A stretch of 31,920 bases of DNA from Anaeromyces robustus. Lineage: Eukaryota > Neocallimastigomycota > Neocallimastigomycetes > Neocallimastigales > Neocallimastigaceae. The notes beneath the pieces are model-generated. The model did not search any database. It had not been told where the DNA came from and worked only from the letters and a program-made list of their open reading frames with translations. Location of the stretch: the NCBI GenBank assembly GCA_002104895.1, contig MCFG01000411.1, positions 27,501 to 59,420 of the forward strand, written 5' to 3'. Positions 22,021-31,920 of this stretch are shown piece after piece. Positions within the stretch are counted from its first letter, which is position 1, and each line of letters starts with the position of its first letter. A program made the translations under genes and the position numbers.

Positions 22021-22569
22021 ATATAATAATAATTATAACAAATCAGTTAACATTTTAAATATTTAAATTTATAAATATATCTGAGTTTTCTAATTTTTTT
22101 TTTTCGACTTTTGAAATATTTCACTATATTTATATCTCTACATTTATATTGTCAATAATTAATTTTTTTATGAATATTAACACGTTTTCATACATTCAAG
22201 GAGTTATATACTATTAATATATAATAACAAAAACAACAATAACAACAACAACAATAATAATAATAATAATAATAAAATATTAATAATATAATAAAATAGA
22301 TTATAGATGAAAAAATAAAATATAATATATTCAATATAAAATTTTAATATGTTAATTTTTTATGATAATTATTTACTTATTCTTTCATAGAAATATATAT
22401 TAAATACACATAAAAATGTATAAATTATATATATTACACGTATATTACATATATATACACACACAAAACATATTACACATTAAAAATATACACAATATAT
22501 TATTATTTTTTTTGTTTTTGTTTTTGTTTTTTGTTTTTTAAAAAACGATTTATTTTTATTTTGTTTCAA

Positions 22570-22612
<43 letters not shown>

Positions 22613-22793
22613 ATTAAATTTTTATTTTTATTTTTATTTTTATTTTTTTTTTCTTTAATTTGTTTTAATTTGTCTTTTGCTTTTAACTTTTTCTTTTTCT
22701 TTTTTAATTTTTTTTTTTTATTTTTTTTTTTTATTTTTATTTTTTTATTTTTTATTTTTATTTAATTATTTTTTTATTTTTTATTTAATTATT

Positions 22794-24698
22794 TTAATAA
22801 TATTTTCTTTTTTTTCCTCCTTTTCTACCTTTTCTTCCTTTCTTTCCTTTATGTTTTCGATATTTTTTATGATAATGATCATCATCTTCTTCATTTGGTT
22901 TTTCATTTTCACTTTCTTCATTCATTTCACCTTCTTCACTAGTATCTCCTTCTCCTCCTTCTTCTCCTTCTTCATTTTCAAAATTATCATTTGGTTGAAT
23001 TGGATAAACATAATTATCATCATAGATTGGGAATTTTGGATAAACATAATCTTGTTCTATATCTTGATCTTGATTATAACGACGACCTGGTGGTGGTGGT
23101 GGGTAATCTCTATATTCTTCATAGGAATAATCAAATTCTTTATCTTCATTTATTTCATTTTTATTACCCTTATTATCAAAAACAAATCCCATTTTATTTT
23201 CACCTTTTTTATATTCTACATAAGGAAAATTACCACTTCCATATGGTCCATAATTTCTAGTGTTTTTTAAACCTTCATAATTAAATTTATATTCTTTATC
23301 TGGGTATTCATAATATCCATGATGTCCGTGAGGTCCATGAGGTCCACGAGGTCCATAATGTTTATGATGTCCATGAGGTCCTTGAGGTTCATGGTGTTTA
23401 TGATGTCTGCGAGGTCCATTAGGTCCGTGAGGTCCATAATGTTTATGATGTCCAGGTGGTCCATGATGTCTATGATGTCTATGAGGTTCATGTGGTTCTT
23501 CACCAAATGGGCAACCATGATGTCCGCGAGGTCCGTGAGGTCCATGTGGTCCTTCACCAAATGGGCATCCATGATGTCCGTGAGGTCCGTGTGGTCCTTT
23601 ACCAAATGGGCAACCATGATGTCTGCGAGGTCCTTCACCAAATGGGCAACCATGATGTCCGTGAGGTCCATGAGGTCCATGTGGTCCTTCACCAAATGGA
23701 CAGCCATGATGTCCGTGAGGTCCATGAGGTCCATGTGGTCCTTCACCAAATGGACAGCCATGATGTCCGTGAGGTCCGTGTGGTCCATGTGGTCCTTCAC
23801 CAAATGGACAGCCATGATGTCCGCGAGGTCCATGAGGTCCATGTGGTCCTTCACCAAATGGACAGCCATGATGACCATGATGTCCGTGATGTCCTTCAAA
23901 TGGGCATCCATGTTCCCATGGATTATCATGACCCCAAGGACATCCATGATGAGGACATCCATAAGGAGGTTCACCAAATGGTGGTGGTGGTGGTGGTGGT
24001 AATGGGAATTCACCTTTGCGATGATGTGGTTTATTAGAACATTTACAAGTACATTGTTTTAATGTCTCTTTATTTTTATCGTCATTATCATTATCATCAT
24101 TATCATCATTATCATCATTATCATCATTATCATCATCACTACCATTATCATCATTATCACCATTATTATCATCATCATTTCCATTATCATCACCATTGTC
24201 GTTATTATCGTCATCATTGCCATTATCAGTTTCATTATCAACAATATCGCCATAATTATTAGCCTTGATATCATCATTTTGAATTAAAATAGTTTCACCA
24301 GTTTTGTTATCATTATCTGGTTTTCCTGGTTCTGTATTATCAGGTTCTTTTGGTTCCTTTGGTTCTTTTGGTTCTTTTTCACCTTCTTTATCTTTTGGTG
24401 GAACATTCTTACAAATACATGAGCAATGTTCTAAACCATCACCAGGACCTTTATGTTTTCTATTTCTTCCTGGTTTTCTTCCTGGTCTGTGTCCTTGTCT
24501 TCTACCACTTTTTCTTGGATTGTCATTATTATCATAAAATTCATTGAAACTTTTAGTACCACTTAAATTTTCAGTTGTAGTCTGAATATTTAATAATTTT
24601 TCTTCATTGTCGTTTTGATTTATTAAAACATCTGCTTTAATTGTATTAGCTAAAGAAAAGACTGCTAATAATAAATACAAAATGTTCTTTTTATTCAT
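22794..24698 (-). CDS. Secreted His/Gly/Pro/Cys-repeat protein, 634 aa
   Basis: Unknown family. Residues 1-22 form a signal peptide (MNKKNILYLLLAVFSLANTIKA). Then come a basic segment (62-85), a first Cys motif HCSCICKN (91-98), KEP repeats (108-119), a long Asp/Asn run (150-208), a second Cys motif QCTCKCSNKPHH (215-226) and a Pro run (233-240). A large His-rich array follows (242-462) with nine GCPF motifs, eight of them GCPFG(E/K), in units such as HHGCPFGEGPHGPHGPHG. A Tyr-rich region, an acidic block (573-607) and a Lys/Arg/Gly tail (611-634) complete it. The Cys and His spacing suggests extracellular binding of transition metals such as copper, zinc or nickel. The repeat style and polyelectrolyte blocks would also suit a cell-wall or matrix protein. 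No catalytic domain is seen. The frame is intact and the array keeps frame despite variation, which argues for selection. The shadow frames on both strands have no signal peptide. Confidence 0.82.
   Translation of the reverse strand: MNKKNILYLLLAVFSLANTIKADVLINQNDNEEKLLNIQTTTENLSGTKSFNEFYDNNDNPRKSGRRQGHRPGRKPGRNRKHKGPGDGLEHCSCICKNVPPKDKEGEKEPKEPKEPKEPDNTEPGKPDNDNKTGETILIQNDDIKANNYGDIVDNETDNGNDDDNNDNGDDNGNDDDNNGDNDDNGSDDDNDDNDDNDDNDDNDNDDKNKETLKQCTCKCSNKPHHRKGEFPLPPPPPPPFGEPPYGCPHHGCPWGHDNPWEHGCPFEGHHGHHGHHGCPFGEGPHGPHGPRGHHGCPFGEGPHGPHGPHGHHGCPFGEGPHGPHGPHGHHGCPFGEGPHGPHGPHGHHGCPFGEGPRRHHGCPFGKGPHGPHGHHGCPFGEGPHGPHGPRGHHGCPFGEEPHEPHRHHRHHGPPGHHKHYGPHGPNGPRRHHKHHEPQGPHGHHKHYGPRGPHGPHGHHGYYEYPDKEYKFNYEGLKNTRNYGPYGSGNFPYVEYKKGENKMGFVFDNKGNKNEINEDKEFDYSYEEYRDYPPPPPGRRYNQDQDIEQDYVYPKFPIYDDNYVYPIQPNDNFENEEGEEGGEGDTSEEGEMNEESENEKPNEEDDDHYHKKYRKHKGKKGRKGRKGGKKRKYY
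23313..23975 (-). repeat. Coding tandem repeat array (GCPFGEGPHGPHG units)
   Basis: Units of about 54 bp, shortened in places (for example near 23630), encode HHGCPFGEGPHGPHGPxG. Toward the C-terminus the Cys-Pro-Phe part is lost and only HHKHYGPHGP-type units remain. GC content is clearly above the rest of the window. Confidence 0.85.
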
Positions 24699-25916
24699 TT
24701 TAATTTTATTATTAACAGTATAATAATAATTTAAATTTTTTTATCTATATATATTATTATTCCTTTTGTCTACTGATTTATTTGTCCTAATTTTTATTTA
24801 ATTGATTTTTTTTTTAATGTTAATATTTTTTTTTCTTTTTTTAATTTAATTTATATATATTAAATTAAAAATTAAATTAGTCAATTTATAAATTTAATAA
24901 TTATTTATAAAATTTTATGGTTTAAAAATAATAATTATATAAATTATAACAACATATTATAAAAAACAACAAGAATAAAACTTCATTAATGTTAAATATA
25001 TCTATTATTATTATTTTATTATAATAATAGAATATATAGAAAAAATATATAATGGATTAACATTAATTAATAATAGAAATAAATATATATACCTTTCTTT
25101 TTAGAAAAAAAAATACTTCCTTTATAAATAAATTTCTATATAAATATATTTATAATTTAATTTTTATTTATTTATGTAATTATTTAAATCAAAAGTTGAA
25201 AAGAAAGAAATTACACAAAATCAATAATATATTTTTAAAAACAAAATATTTTTTTTAACTTGGTTTTTTTTTTTACGGTAAAAATTCTTATTTTTATACC
25301 AAAATTTTTATTTCTCCATAATATTTATATGTAATATATATTTTTTATAATTTTAATTTATATTTATTTTTTATTAAATTTTAATTGTGTTAGAAACAAA
25401 ATTCTTAATATTATGAATACATGAATATATAATATTTGATATTCTATTATCAATTTTTAATTGTTTAATATATTAAAATATTATTATAAATATATAAATA
25501 ATATATTTACTTTTTTCTTTTTTCCATTTTATGAATTGATTAATAATTAGATTATACAATATATTATTTTTTTATTAATTATTTATTTACTATTAATTAT
25601 AAAATTTATTTAAAATATAATATTTTATCTATTTGTTTATTATTTGATTATTATTAATAATTATTAATTAATTTATTTATCAAAATTAATTTATTCATTT
25701 ATTATTTATTATTTATTATTAAATTATTTATTTAGTTATTAATTTATTTATTTATTTATTTATTGAGTTGTTTATTTATTTATTAAATAATTCAACATTA
25801 ATTTAAATTTGATTTGGTGATTTATATATTTATTTTAATGTTTTATTTATTTTAATGTTATTTTATTATTATTTTAAATTATTAATGAAAGTTTAAAATA
25901 TTGTTAATCTATAACA
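24699..25916. other. Non-coding spacer, no gene seen
   Basis: The 5' flank of the secreted repeat protein and further A/T-rich DNA with TTTA-like units (25735-25785). No open frame has coding character. Confidence 0.6.
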
Positions 25917-26000
25917 ATGTTTTTAAATTTATTAATTATTTTAAGTTTTTTATTGGCTGATTCTAGCCAAGTTTTTTTTCCATTTAAACAAATAAAATAA
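25917..26000 (+). CDS. Small ORF encoding a signal-peptide-like 27-aa product
   Basis: ATG at 25917 opens MFLNLLIILSFLLADSSQVF and ends PFKQIK before TAA. It has a hydrophobic core and an ADSS-type small-residue site exactly like a secretory leader, which is unusual against the simple-sequence background. It may be a first exon whose gene has been lost or whose 3' exons I cannot see (a CTACAG acceptor lies near 26060, but no good GT donor is visible), a remnant, or a chance ORF. It also contains a small hairpin, TTGGCT...AGCCAA (25953-25970). Confidence 0.35.
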   Translation: MFLNLLIILSFLLADSSQVFFPFKQIK

Positions 26001-26442
26001 AACTAATTAATAATAAAATAAAAAAAAAAGAATTGAACTTTTACATAATTTTTTTTTTACTACAGTACTATACTATATTATATTTTATACTCTATGAAGA
26101 TACTGAGAAAAAATTAATAAAAAAAAATTTTTAAATTCTATAAATTAATTTTATAATATTTTAATATATAATATGTCATAAAAGGATAAATTATATTTCA
26201 TTTATAATTTATTATAGTTTAACAATACAGATTTAATATATAATATTCTCAATACATTTTGTATTATGTTCAAATGCTATTATTTATATTAAATTTTATA
26301 ATATATATATTTAACTTTAATTAATTATTTTATTCTTTTTTTTTTTTTTATTATAATTTTTGTTTTGTGAAAAAAAATTCAAAATACCACGTTATTTTTA
26401 TTATAAAAAATATATTCATGAAATATATAAAGTTTAGAATTT

Positions 26443-26455
26443 TCCAAAAATATTA
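26443..26455. repeat. Target-site duplication of LINE, left copy (13 bp)
   Basis: TCCAAAAATATTA directly before the LINE start at 26456. The identical 13-mer directly follows the poly(A) at 27765-27777. Confidence 0.87.
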
Positions 26456-27522
26456 GGCTACTCGAAACCTAATTCTTTTGTTTCTATTTATTGCATCTCA
26501 AAAGAACTCAATATTCCTCCACTTTCTGGTAAATGTGCTTTAGCTCAGGTTAGATGTTTTAATAAGTGGAAGGACTCCAACTGCATTATCTCTAAGATAG
26601 TTAATAATGTTGCTACAACAAGAAAATGGACTTGGGACAAAGAAAGTAAAATATTAAATGATAAATTAAACAATATTTCATCCTCCTCTAAAGAAATTAT
26701 GGAATTCTATTGGGACAGAGACATGAACAGTGATAAATCAATTAAAGCTAAAACTTATAAAATGTACAAATTTGAAGAATCAAGGAATTACTTAAAACTT
26801 AATCTAGAATATCCTGAATATAGCAAAGGTTTTAGGTGGATACTTAGGGCAAGATGTGGATATAAAATCGATGCTAGAGTTGCTAAAGCTGCAAAAATGA
26901 TTAATAATTCTTGTCCTAATTGTTGTTCATGTTGTTTCCATTGTGACAGTTATCAGAGAATTGATCATTGGTTTATAAATTGTTTCTTATTTAAAAATCT
27001 TCGTATTGATCACTTCTCTGATCTAGATAGAAATTTTTTTTATTTTTTAGATAGTCTTTTTAATAGTTTAGTTAGGACCAGTAATAACCCTAGTGTAGAT
27101 AATAGAATTAATAGTATTGTTAAGGGTTATAAAAACAGTAATAATATGAGGTTTAATAGTATTAGTAATATAGATATATTAGGTAATAAAAAAATAGTTA
27201 ATAGGTATAGTATTTATATTTTTTTAATTGGTGGAAGGGATTATGGTTTTAATGATAGAATTAACAATAGTCCATACAAAATGGAATGGGAATGTTTGTT
27301 TAAGTGTCAGACTGAATCTGGTACTTATTCAAAATCCCCATTCTTGTTGCGATCTGCGGCTCTATTGAATGATATCATGCCTGTTGTCTGTAAAAGACAA
27401 AACATATATTGTTCAATAAATTTAAAACCAACCTCTCCAGGAACGTCAATGCTGATAACACAGTAGGACAGCCTAGTAGGGCAAATGCCGATCCTATTTC
27501 CGACCCTAGTGGAATAGGATAG
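26456..27522 (+). pseudogene. LINE ORF2 C-terminal coding fragment with frameshift
   Basis: The frame is open from the insertion boundary through 27466 (TAG). It carries CALAQVRCFNKWKD near 26530, ILRARCGYKIDARVAKAAKM near 26850, the C-x2-C...H-x4-C cluster at about 26910-26986 typical of the C-terminal zinc knuckle of LINE ORF2 proteins, and LLRSAALLNDIMP near 27345. The conserved end ADNTVGQPSRANADP is read in another frame just before 27466, stopping at 27520-27522, so a frameshift near 27440 has damaged the end. There is no native start codon; the first Met at 26699 is internal. Confidence 0.85.
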
Positions 27523-27764
27523 ATCAATTTTACTTTAATTCTATATTTAGAATTAAGGGCTTGTATGGATTTATTGTTTTTAAATATTATTATACTATTT
27601 TTTTTCCCTCCAGTATTATTTATTATTATCTATAATATATTACTGGTTTTTTATTTTTTTTTAGTATCATTTTTTTTCATTATGTGTTTTTTTATGATTC
27701 ATGTATTTTAATATTTAAATTCAATAAAAGTGACGTACAAATTGTGTGCCATTAAAAAAAAAAA
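26456..27764 (+). mobile_element. 5'-truncated LINE (non-LTR retrotransposon), 1309 bp
   Basis: Perfect 13-bp target-site duplications flank the insert. It starts mid-codon-frame in the distal part of a reverse-transcriptase protein and ends with AATAAA (27724) and an 11-nt poly(A) (27754-27764). The protein part has the post-RT segment (PPLSGKCALAQVRCFNKWKD), a Cys-His cluster (CPNCCSCCFHCDSYQRIDHW then C) and the same C-terminal block as the LINE at 15932-16771. It lacks the RT catalytic motifs, any endonuclease and the 5' UTR, so it is non-autonomous and dead on arrival. Base composition is visibly less A/T-extreme than its flanks. Confidence 0.92.
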
Positions 27765-27777
27765 TCCAAAAATATTA
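27765..27777. repeat. Target-site duplication of LINE, right copy (13 bp)
   Basis: TCCAAAAATATTA right after the poly(A). It matches 26443-26455 exactly. Confidence 0.87.
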
Positions 27778-28125
27778 ATCCTCTTGTTTATAATTTTTAA
27801 AAACAAGTTTTAAAGTAATAATATTGCCAGACGATGAAAATTTTATAATGGTATCATTGAAATCATTAATATATTATAATATTAGTGTGTATTATCATAT
27901 TATAGAAATTATTCATTTTTTTAAGTTACAATTAAAATAATCATCAATTAAAGTCTGATATGACAATAAAAAATCCCCGCAAATCATACATTCTGAATCT
28001 GGAAATTAATGAATATAATGAATATAATGATGAATATAAAAGCACTATTAAAGAAAATAATATTAATTATTAATATCTAAAGGAATACCATATTCATTAG
28101 AATATTCTTTTAATAATTTAATACA

Positions 28126-28275
28126 AATAATGATGGTTGGCATCCACTATTAAGGGTTCTTTTACTCAATAATATTTTAAAAAAGTTAATTATGTATATG
28201 AATCATATATTAATTTAAAAATAATTAAAAAATATCAATATGGTAATTATCCACTTTTAATTGCTATTGAAAAGG

Positions 28276-28306
<31 letters not shown>

Positions 28307-28367
28307 CAAATCTGAAATGGTTAAGTTATTAATAGATTATTTCAAAAATTTAAAAAAAAAATGTTAA
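28126..28367 (+). pseudogene. Degenerate ankyrin-repeat gene fragment
   Basis: Two ankyrin-like pieces appear in different frames: NDGWHPLLRVLLLNN followed by a stop, then YQYGNYPLLIAIEKE and, after a long A tract, KSEMVKLLIDYFKN. PLL-x-AI followed by EMVKLLIDY is a normal ankyrin helix pair. A run of about 30 A (28276-28305) interrupts the loop between the two helices and is an expansion inside former coding sequence. It lies just downstream of the LINE insertion and may be part of a gene that once extended to both sides. Confidence 0.6.
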
Positions 28368-29089
28368 TTTATATAAATAATAATAAATAAATAAATAAAT
28401 ATAAATAAATAAAAAAAATTTTAAAGTAGAGAGTTTGAATTTTAATTTACATTTTTTATAAATAAAAATATATTATAAAAATTAGTATTAATAATTATAT
28501 TGTTTTTAATATTATTATTAAATAAGTTGATTGTAATATTATAAAATATGAGTAAATAATAAATATTATTTATTTAGATTATTTTATTAGAAATAAAAAT
28601 ATTTTATAGTGAAATAAGAATAATAAAAAATTAAAAAAAAAAAAGGCTGCATTAAAAATATTTGTATATAAATCAATAATATATATAATTTTTCGTCATT
28701 ATTAGCAATTGATTTTTTAAAAAAAATATACATAAATATAAAAAATATTATATACAAAATATAATTTATTTATTTATTTATTTAACACATAATATATAAT
28801 AATGAATAAATTTCATATATTAAAAGAAAAATGTAATTATTACTTTCAAAATATTTAAACATTTTTGTACATGTAATAGTAAATATGATATGATAATGTC
28901 AAAATTATTACTACCTAAAACTATTACTACTATTGCTAAAAATTCTTATTCTTCGTAAAATTAATCAACCAATTAATTATAATTTTAATGATACTCTAAA
29001 AATAGATATGTAATAATTATTCTAAAATAATATTTATATACACCAACATAATTAAATTTTACACTTCATAAAAGTTTGTGAAAGTAATC
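28368..29089. other. Non-coding A/T-rich spacer
   Basis: AAAT repeats (28380-28410), poly(A) runs and TTTA (28766-28782). No gene seen. Confidence 0.5.
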
Positions 29090-29320
29090 ATAGTAGGATT
29101 ATATTTATTGATTTTTGTCAAAAAATTTAAAATGTTTTATTGTTTCAAATACTAAATTAAATAGATATTTAAACCTTCCAAATCTAGAGTATATAAAGTT
29201 GTTAGTAAATAAGTTGTTTTATTAGTAATACTTCTAAACTTAATTCAGATAGTCCATTTTTATCTATTTATGATATTGCAATATTAAAGAATTAAATAAT
29301 ATTAATTTAAAGGAATGTGA
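29090..29320 (+). pseudogene. Possible second ankyrin relic
   Basis: Short open pieces: LNRYLNLPNLEYIKLLVNK (about 29152-29210) and, in another frame, SKLNSDSPFLSIYDIAILKN (about 29233-29295). Both resemble ankyrin helices with a D-S-P-x-x-x-I pattern. Stops separate them. It may continue the relic at 28.1-28.4 kb. Weak evidence. Confidence 0.35.
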
Positions 29321-30465
29321 AATGATCGAGAATTAAATATAGTCATTATATGAGATAAGAAGTTTATTAATGTTGAAATACAGTTATTGTAATATTCATT
29401 TAATGAATATTAAATTATAGTTAAACAATTTTTATGAGATTTATATTAAATGGATATTGATGCCTATGTCTATTATTTAAATAGGTTGACAAAATCTATA
29501 TAACTAATACTATATATATTCTAGTATATATAGTCAAAATATTAAAAAATATCAATTATTATTAATAACTTATTATTATTCATTAACTTTATTTATATAT
29601 TAGTTTTATTCTTCTTCTTAATTACCATTATTAATAATTTTTAATCATCTTTTCTTTTTCTTTAATACGTTACTCATAAATTCCAATTTTTTTTTCTTTT
29701 TGTGTTTTTAACTTTGTCATTAATGATATTAAAAGCATTATTAATTATTTATAATTATTCATTAACTTTATTATATTGTAGTTTTATCTTTTTTTTTTAA
29801 ACTCCAATTATTTAAATTATTTATAATAAATATTTTTTTTTAATCCATTACTCTTAAATATCATTAAGTTTATCTATTATTTTGTGGTTTTTTAATTTTG
29901 TTACTAGTTTTTTTCAGTTGTATTAATATAGTTTTTTTTAATTATATTTTATTTACTTTTTCTTTTTTTTTATTTTTTAATATATTTTAAAACATATTTT
30001 CCTTTACTTTTTTTATATAAAGAAAGCTTATACTAGTTACTTTTTTTTTTTTTTTTCAAAATTCCACAATAATTACAAATATGGCTAAATTTTAATTAAA
30101 AAAAAAAAATTTTAAAAAAAATTTAAAAATAATAAATATAAATAAAGAATAAAAAAAAAAAAAAATTTAAAATTAACAAAAATAAAAATAATTAAAATTT
30201 CTATCTAGAAATTAATAAATAAATAAATTAAAGAAAATTTCAGTGTATCTATCTTTATGATATAATATAAAAAAATTATATTTATTATATATTTATTTTA
30301 ATTACTTTTTTTGATTTTGTACGTTAAATTTTACATCAAAATAAAACAACAAAACAAATACATATAATACATATATATATGATAAACACAATTTTCCAAA
30401 AAAAATTTACTTAATAGAAATGTGAACTTGTATTATTATTACTATTATTATTATTGTTATTATTA

Positions 30466-30526
<61 letters not shown>

Positions 30527-30669
30527 CAATATTATTATTTATTATTATTATTATTATTATTATTTATTATTATTATTTATTATTATTATTATTATCATTA
30601 TTATTATTATTATTATTTATTATTATTATTATTATTTATTATTATTATTTATTATTATTATTTTAATTA

Positions 30670-30700
<31 letters not shown>

Positions 30701-31123
30701 TGTAGTTGTTATTTTTAAGGAAAATTAAATACTTTTTATAATAACATAAACAATTTTAACAAAATTTTTTGAAAATATTTAAATTCATTAATATACAATT
30801 ACATATTAAAATTACATCTATTTTAGTCATAATCACTAATTAATATTAATATATTATAATGTAAATAATAATAGAATATAATATAGAACTATATTTAGTT
30901 TTTTATTTTTTTATTTTTTTTTTCTTTTTCTTTTTTTTTTTTTTTGATTATTTATTATTTATTATTTATAAAAAAAATTTTACAACATACTTATTATAGA
31001 ATATTATAATATATACTTTTAAATATCTATCCTACCATTTAAAATATTAAATAAATCAAAATAAATTCAAATATAAAAATTATATATATATGTATACATA
31101 TATATATAAATAATAATTATCAA
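29321..31123. other. Non-coding, simple-sequence-rich region
   Basis: Includes the (TTA)n array (30431-30698), several poly(T)/poly(A) runs and AAAT-type tracts. No gene seen. Confidence 0.55.
30431..30698. repeat. (TTA)n microsatellite, about 270 bp
   Basis: Near-continuous TTA units with TTTA and TCA interruptions. Frames through it give poly-Leu, poly-Tyr or poly-Ile and are not genes. Confidence 0.9.
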
Positions 31124-31300
31124 ATGGCATCTATATCAGAAAAAGTCAAATGAACTTATTTTGAGATCTTCAGAATCAGACTTACCAGAACGTCTTAGTA
31201 ATTATCTATGAAATCGAAAATGATTTATATACAATTGGTAAAAAAGAATCAAAATTGTTGTATATGATCAATTATAAAAAAAATATATTTTTTATTTAGA
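31124..31300 (+). pseudogene. Short degenerate coding fragment
   Basis: ATG at 31124 begins MASISEKVK and stops at 31151-31153. Another frame then stays open for about 44 codons (DLQNQTYQNVLVIIYEIEND ... SKLLYMINYKK). Composition is richer than the flanks. It is probably a gene remnant of unknown identity. Confidence 0.3.
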
Positions 31301-31870
31301 AAATACACTGATATAATAAAAAAATAAAAATTAAGACAAAAATAAATATAACAAAAAAAATAACAAACAAAAAAATTCATAATCTAATATAATTCAAATA
31401 TAATATAAAATTTATTGTTTTATTGTTAATTCTAATGAAGATTATTTATAGAAGAAAAGCTTTTCATTAATAATTTTACATATTAATATTTATAATAAAT
31501 CACTTTTAAAATTTTAATATATAACAAGATTTATATTAAATGTTTACTTTAAAATATTATACACGTAAAATTTTATTTTATAACTATAATCAATTAAACA
31601 TATATTATCTGAAAAAAAAATTTTATTTTATAACCGTATATTTTGATTATTATTTATGAAATAATCCTTAATTAATATGTACACATATTAACTAATAAAA
31701 TAAATATTATTATATTTTATTTCTCTATTAATAATATTTTTAAATAATTGTTATTTATATTTATAATTTTATAAAAATTGAATTTTTAATAATAAGATAT
31801 ATATCTCTTTTTTTATTATCTTAATCATTATATATATATACAATGAAAAAAAAAATTAGAGAAATATCTA

Positions 31871-31914
<44 letters not shown>

Positions 31915-31920
31915 AAATAA
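31301..31920. other. Non-coding end of window
   Basis: A/T-rich, nothing recognised. It ends in an AAAT tetranucleotide tract (31871-31920). Confidence 0.55.

Larger units (their letters stand above)
19495..22793. other. Long non-coding region
   Basis: No gene recognised. It contains TTTA and TTA tracts (19511-19533, 19657-19700), a perfect 30-bp palindrome (21131-21160), a TTTA microsatellite (21778-21864), a 30-bp tandem duplication (21961-22020), CAA/TAA repeats (22231-22276) and poly(T) at 22576-22599. A short piece near 21400-21510 (NECFKNSKFYNIHHFEVF) has slight coding character but is too short to call. Confidence 0.6.

Noticed and set aside
22677-23270. Plus-strand Phe/Ile-rich open frame
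   Set aside because: Antisense to the C-terminus of the secreted repeat protein and its T-rich 3' flank.
23500-23880. Regularly spaced repeats that could suggest a CRISPR array
   Set aside because: The units are contiguous coding repeats without unique spacers, in a eukaryotic setting.
23267-24037. Alternative frames over the His/Gly array (Met-Asp-Leu, Arg-Ser, Val-His-Val types) on both strands
   Set aside because: Tandem repeats stay open in all frames. Only the 22794-24698 frame has a signal peptide and non-repeat coding ends.
30422-30670. Poly-Tyr and poly-Leu open frames
   Set aside because: TTA microsatellite only.
31871-31920. Terminal AAAT repeats as a possible telomere
   Set aside because: Not a telomere-type unit, and the same tetranucleotide occurs internally many times.

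Overview
The window is extremely AT-rich nuclear DNA. It is dominated by homopolymer runs and TTTA, TTA and AT microsatellites, with sparse genes whose coding parts use A/T-ending codons and mostly TAA stops. Three things point to an anaerobic gut fungus (Neocallimastigomycota) or a close early-diverging fungus: a secreted glycoside hydrolase with a Thr-rich linker, divergent ankyrin-repeat proteins, and a GTAAGT...TATAG spliceosomal intron. The organism call is an inference from composition and gene families.

Layout. 0-3 kb: a decayed relic of a secreted acidic protein (93-567, minus), then a 497-codon ORF of unknown function (1027-2520, plus) followed without a gap by its probable decayed 3' end (to about 2911). 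4.1-6.4 kb: a two-exon secreted GH114-type hydrolase (minus) with a 350-residue Thr/Lys tail. 6.4-10.6 kb: non-coding, repeat-filled. 10.6-15.1 kb: two copies of a roughly 1.0-1.16 kb segment carrying the 5' end of an ankyrin gene, one truncated (10596-11057) and one in a 393-aa gene (13304-14485). Between them lies a second, fuller decayed acidic secreted gene (12056-13019) with an in-frame GATGTT expansion. 15.2-17.05 kb: a truncated secreted-protein gene (plus) abuts a minus-strand relic with nucleotidyltransferase motifs III, IV, V and VI of an mRNA capping guanylyltransferase. Its motifs V and VI look more viral or linear-plasmid-like than fungal. A 5'-truncated LINE (15932-16771) splits the relic and is bounded by a perfect 15-bp target-site duplication. 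17.65-19.5 kb: an intact 614-aa ankyrin protein, with a 42-nt A tract just past its stop. 19.5-22.8 kb: non-coding, with a perfect 30-bp palindrome. 22.8-24.7 kb: a secreted 634-aa His/Gly/Pro/Cys-repeat protein. 24.7-31.9 kb: a 27-aa signal-peptide-like ORF, a second 5'-truncated LINE (26456-27764) with a perfect 13-bp target-site duplication, ankyrin gene relics, and repeats.

The window contains no operon-like pathway. It looks like a fast-turnover accessory region in which lineage-specific secreted proteins and ankyrin proteins are duplicated, truncated and interrupted by LINE insertions. The most unusual element is the virus-like capping-enzyme fossil with a datable nested LINE.
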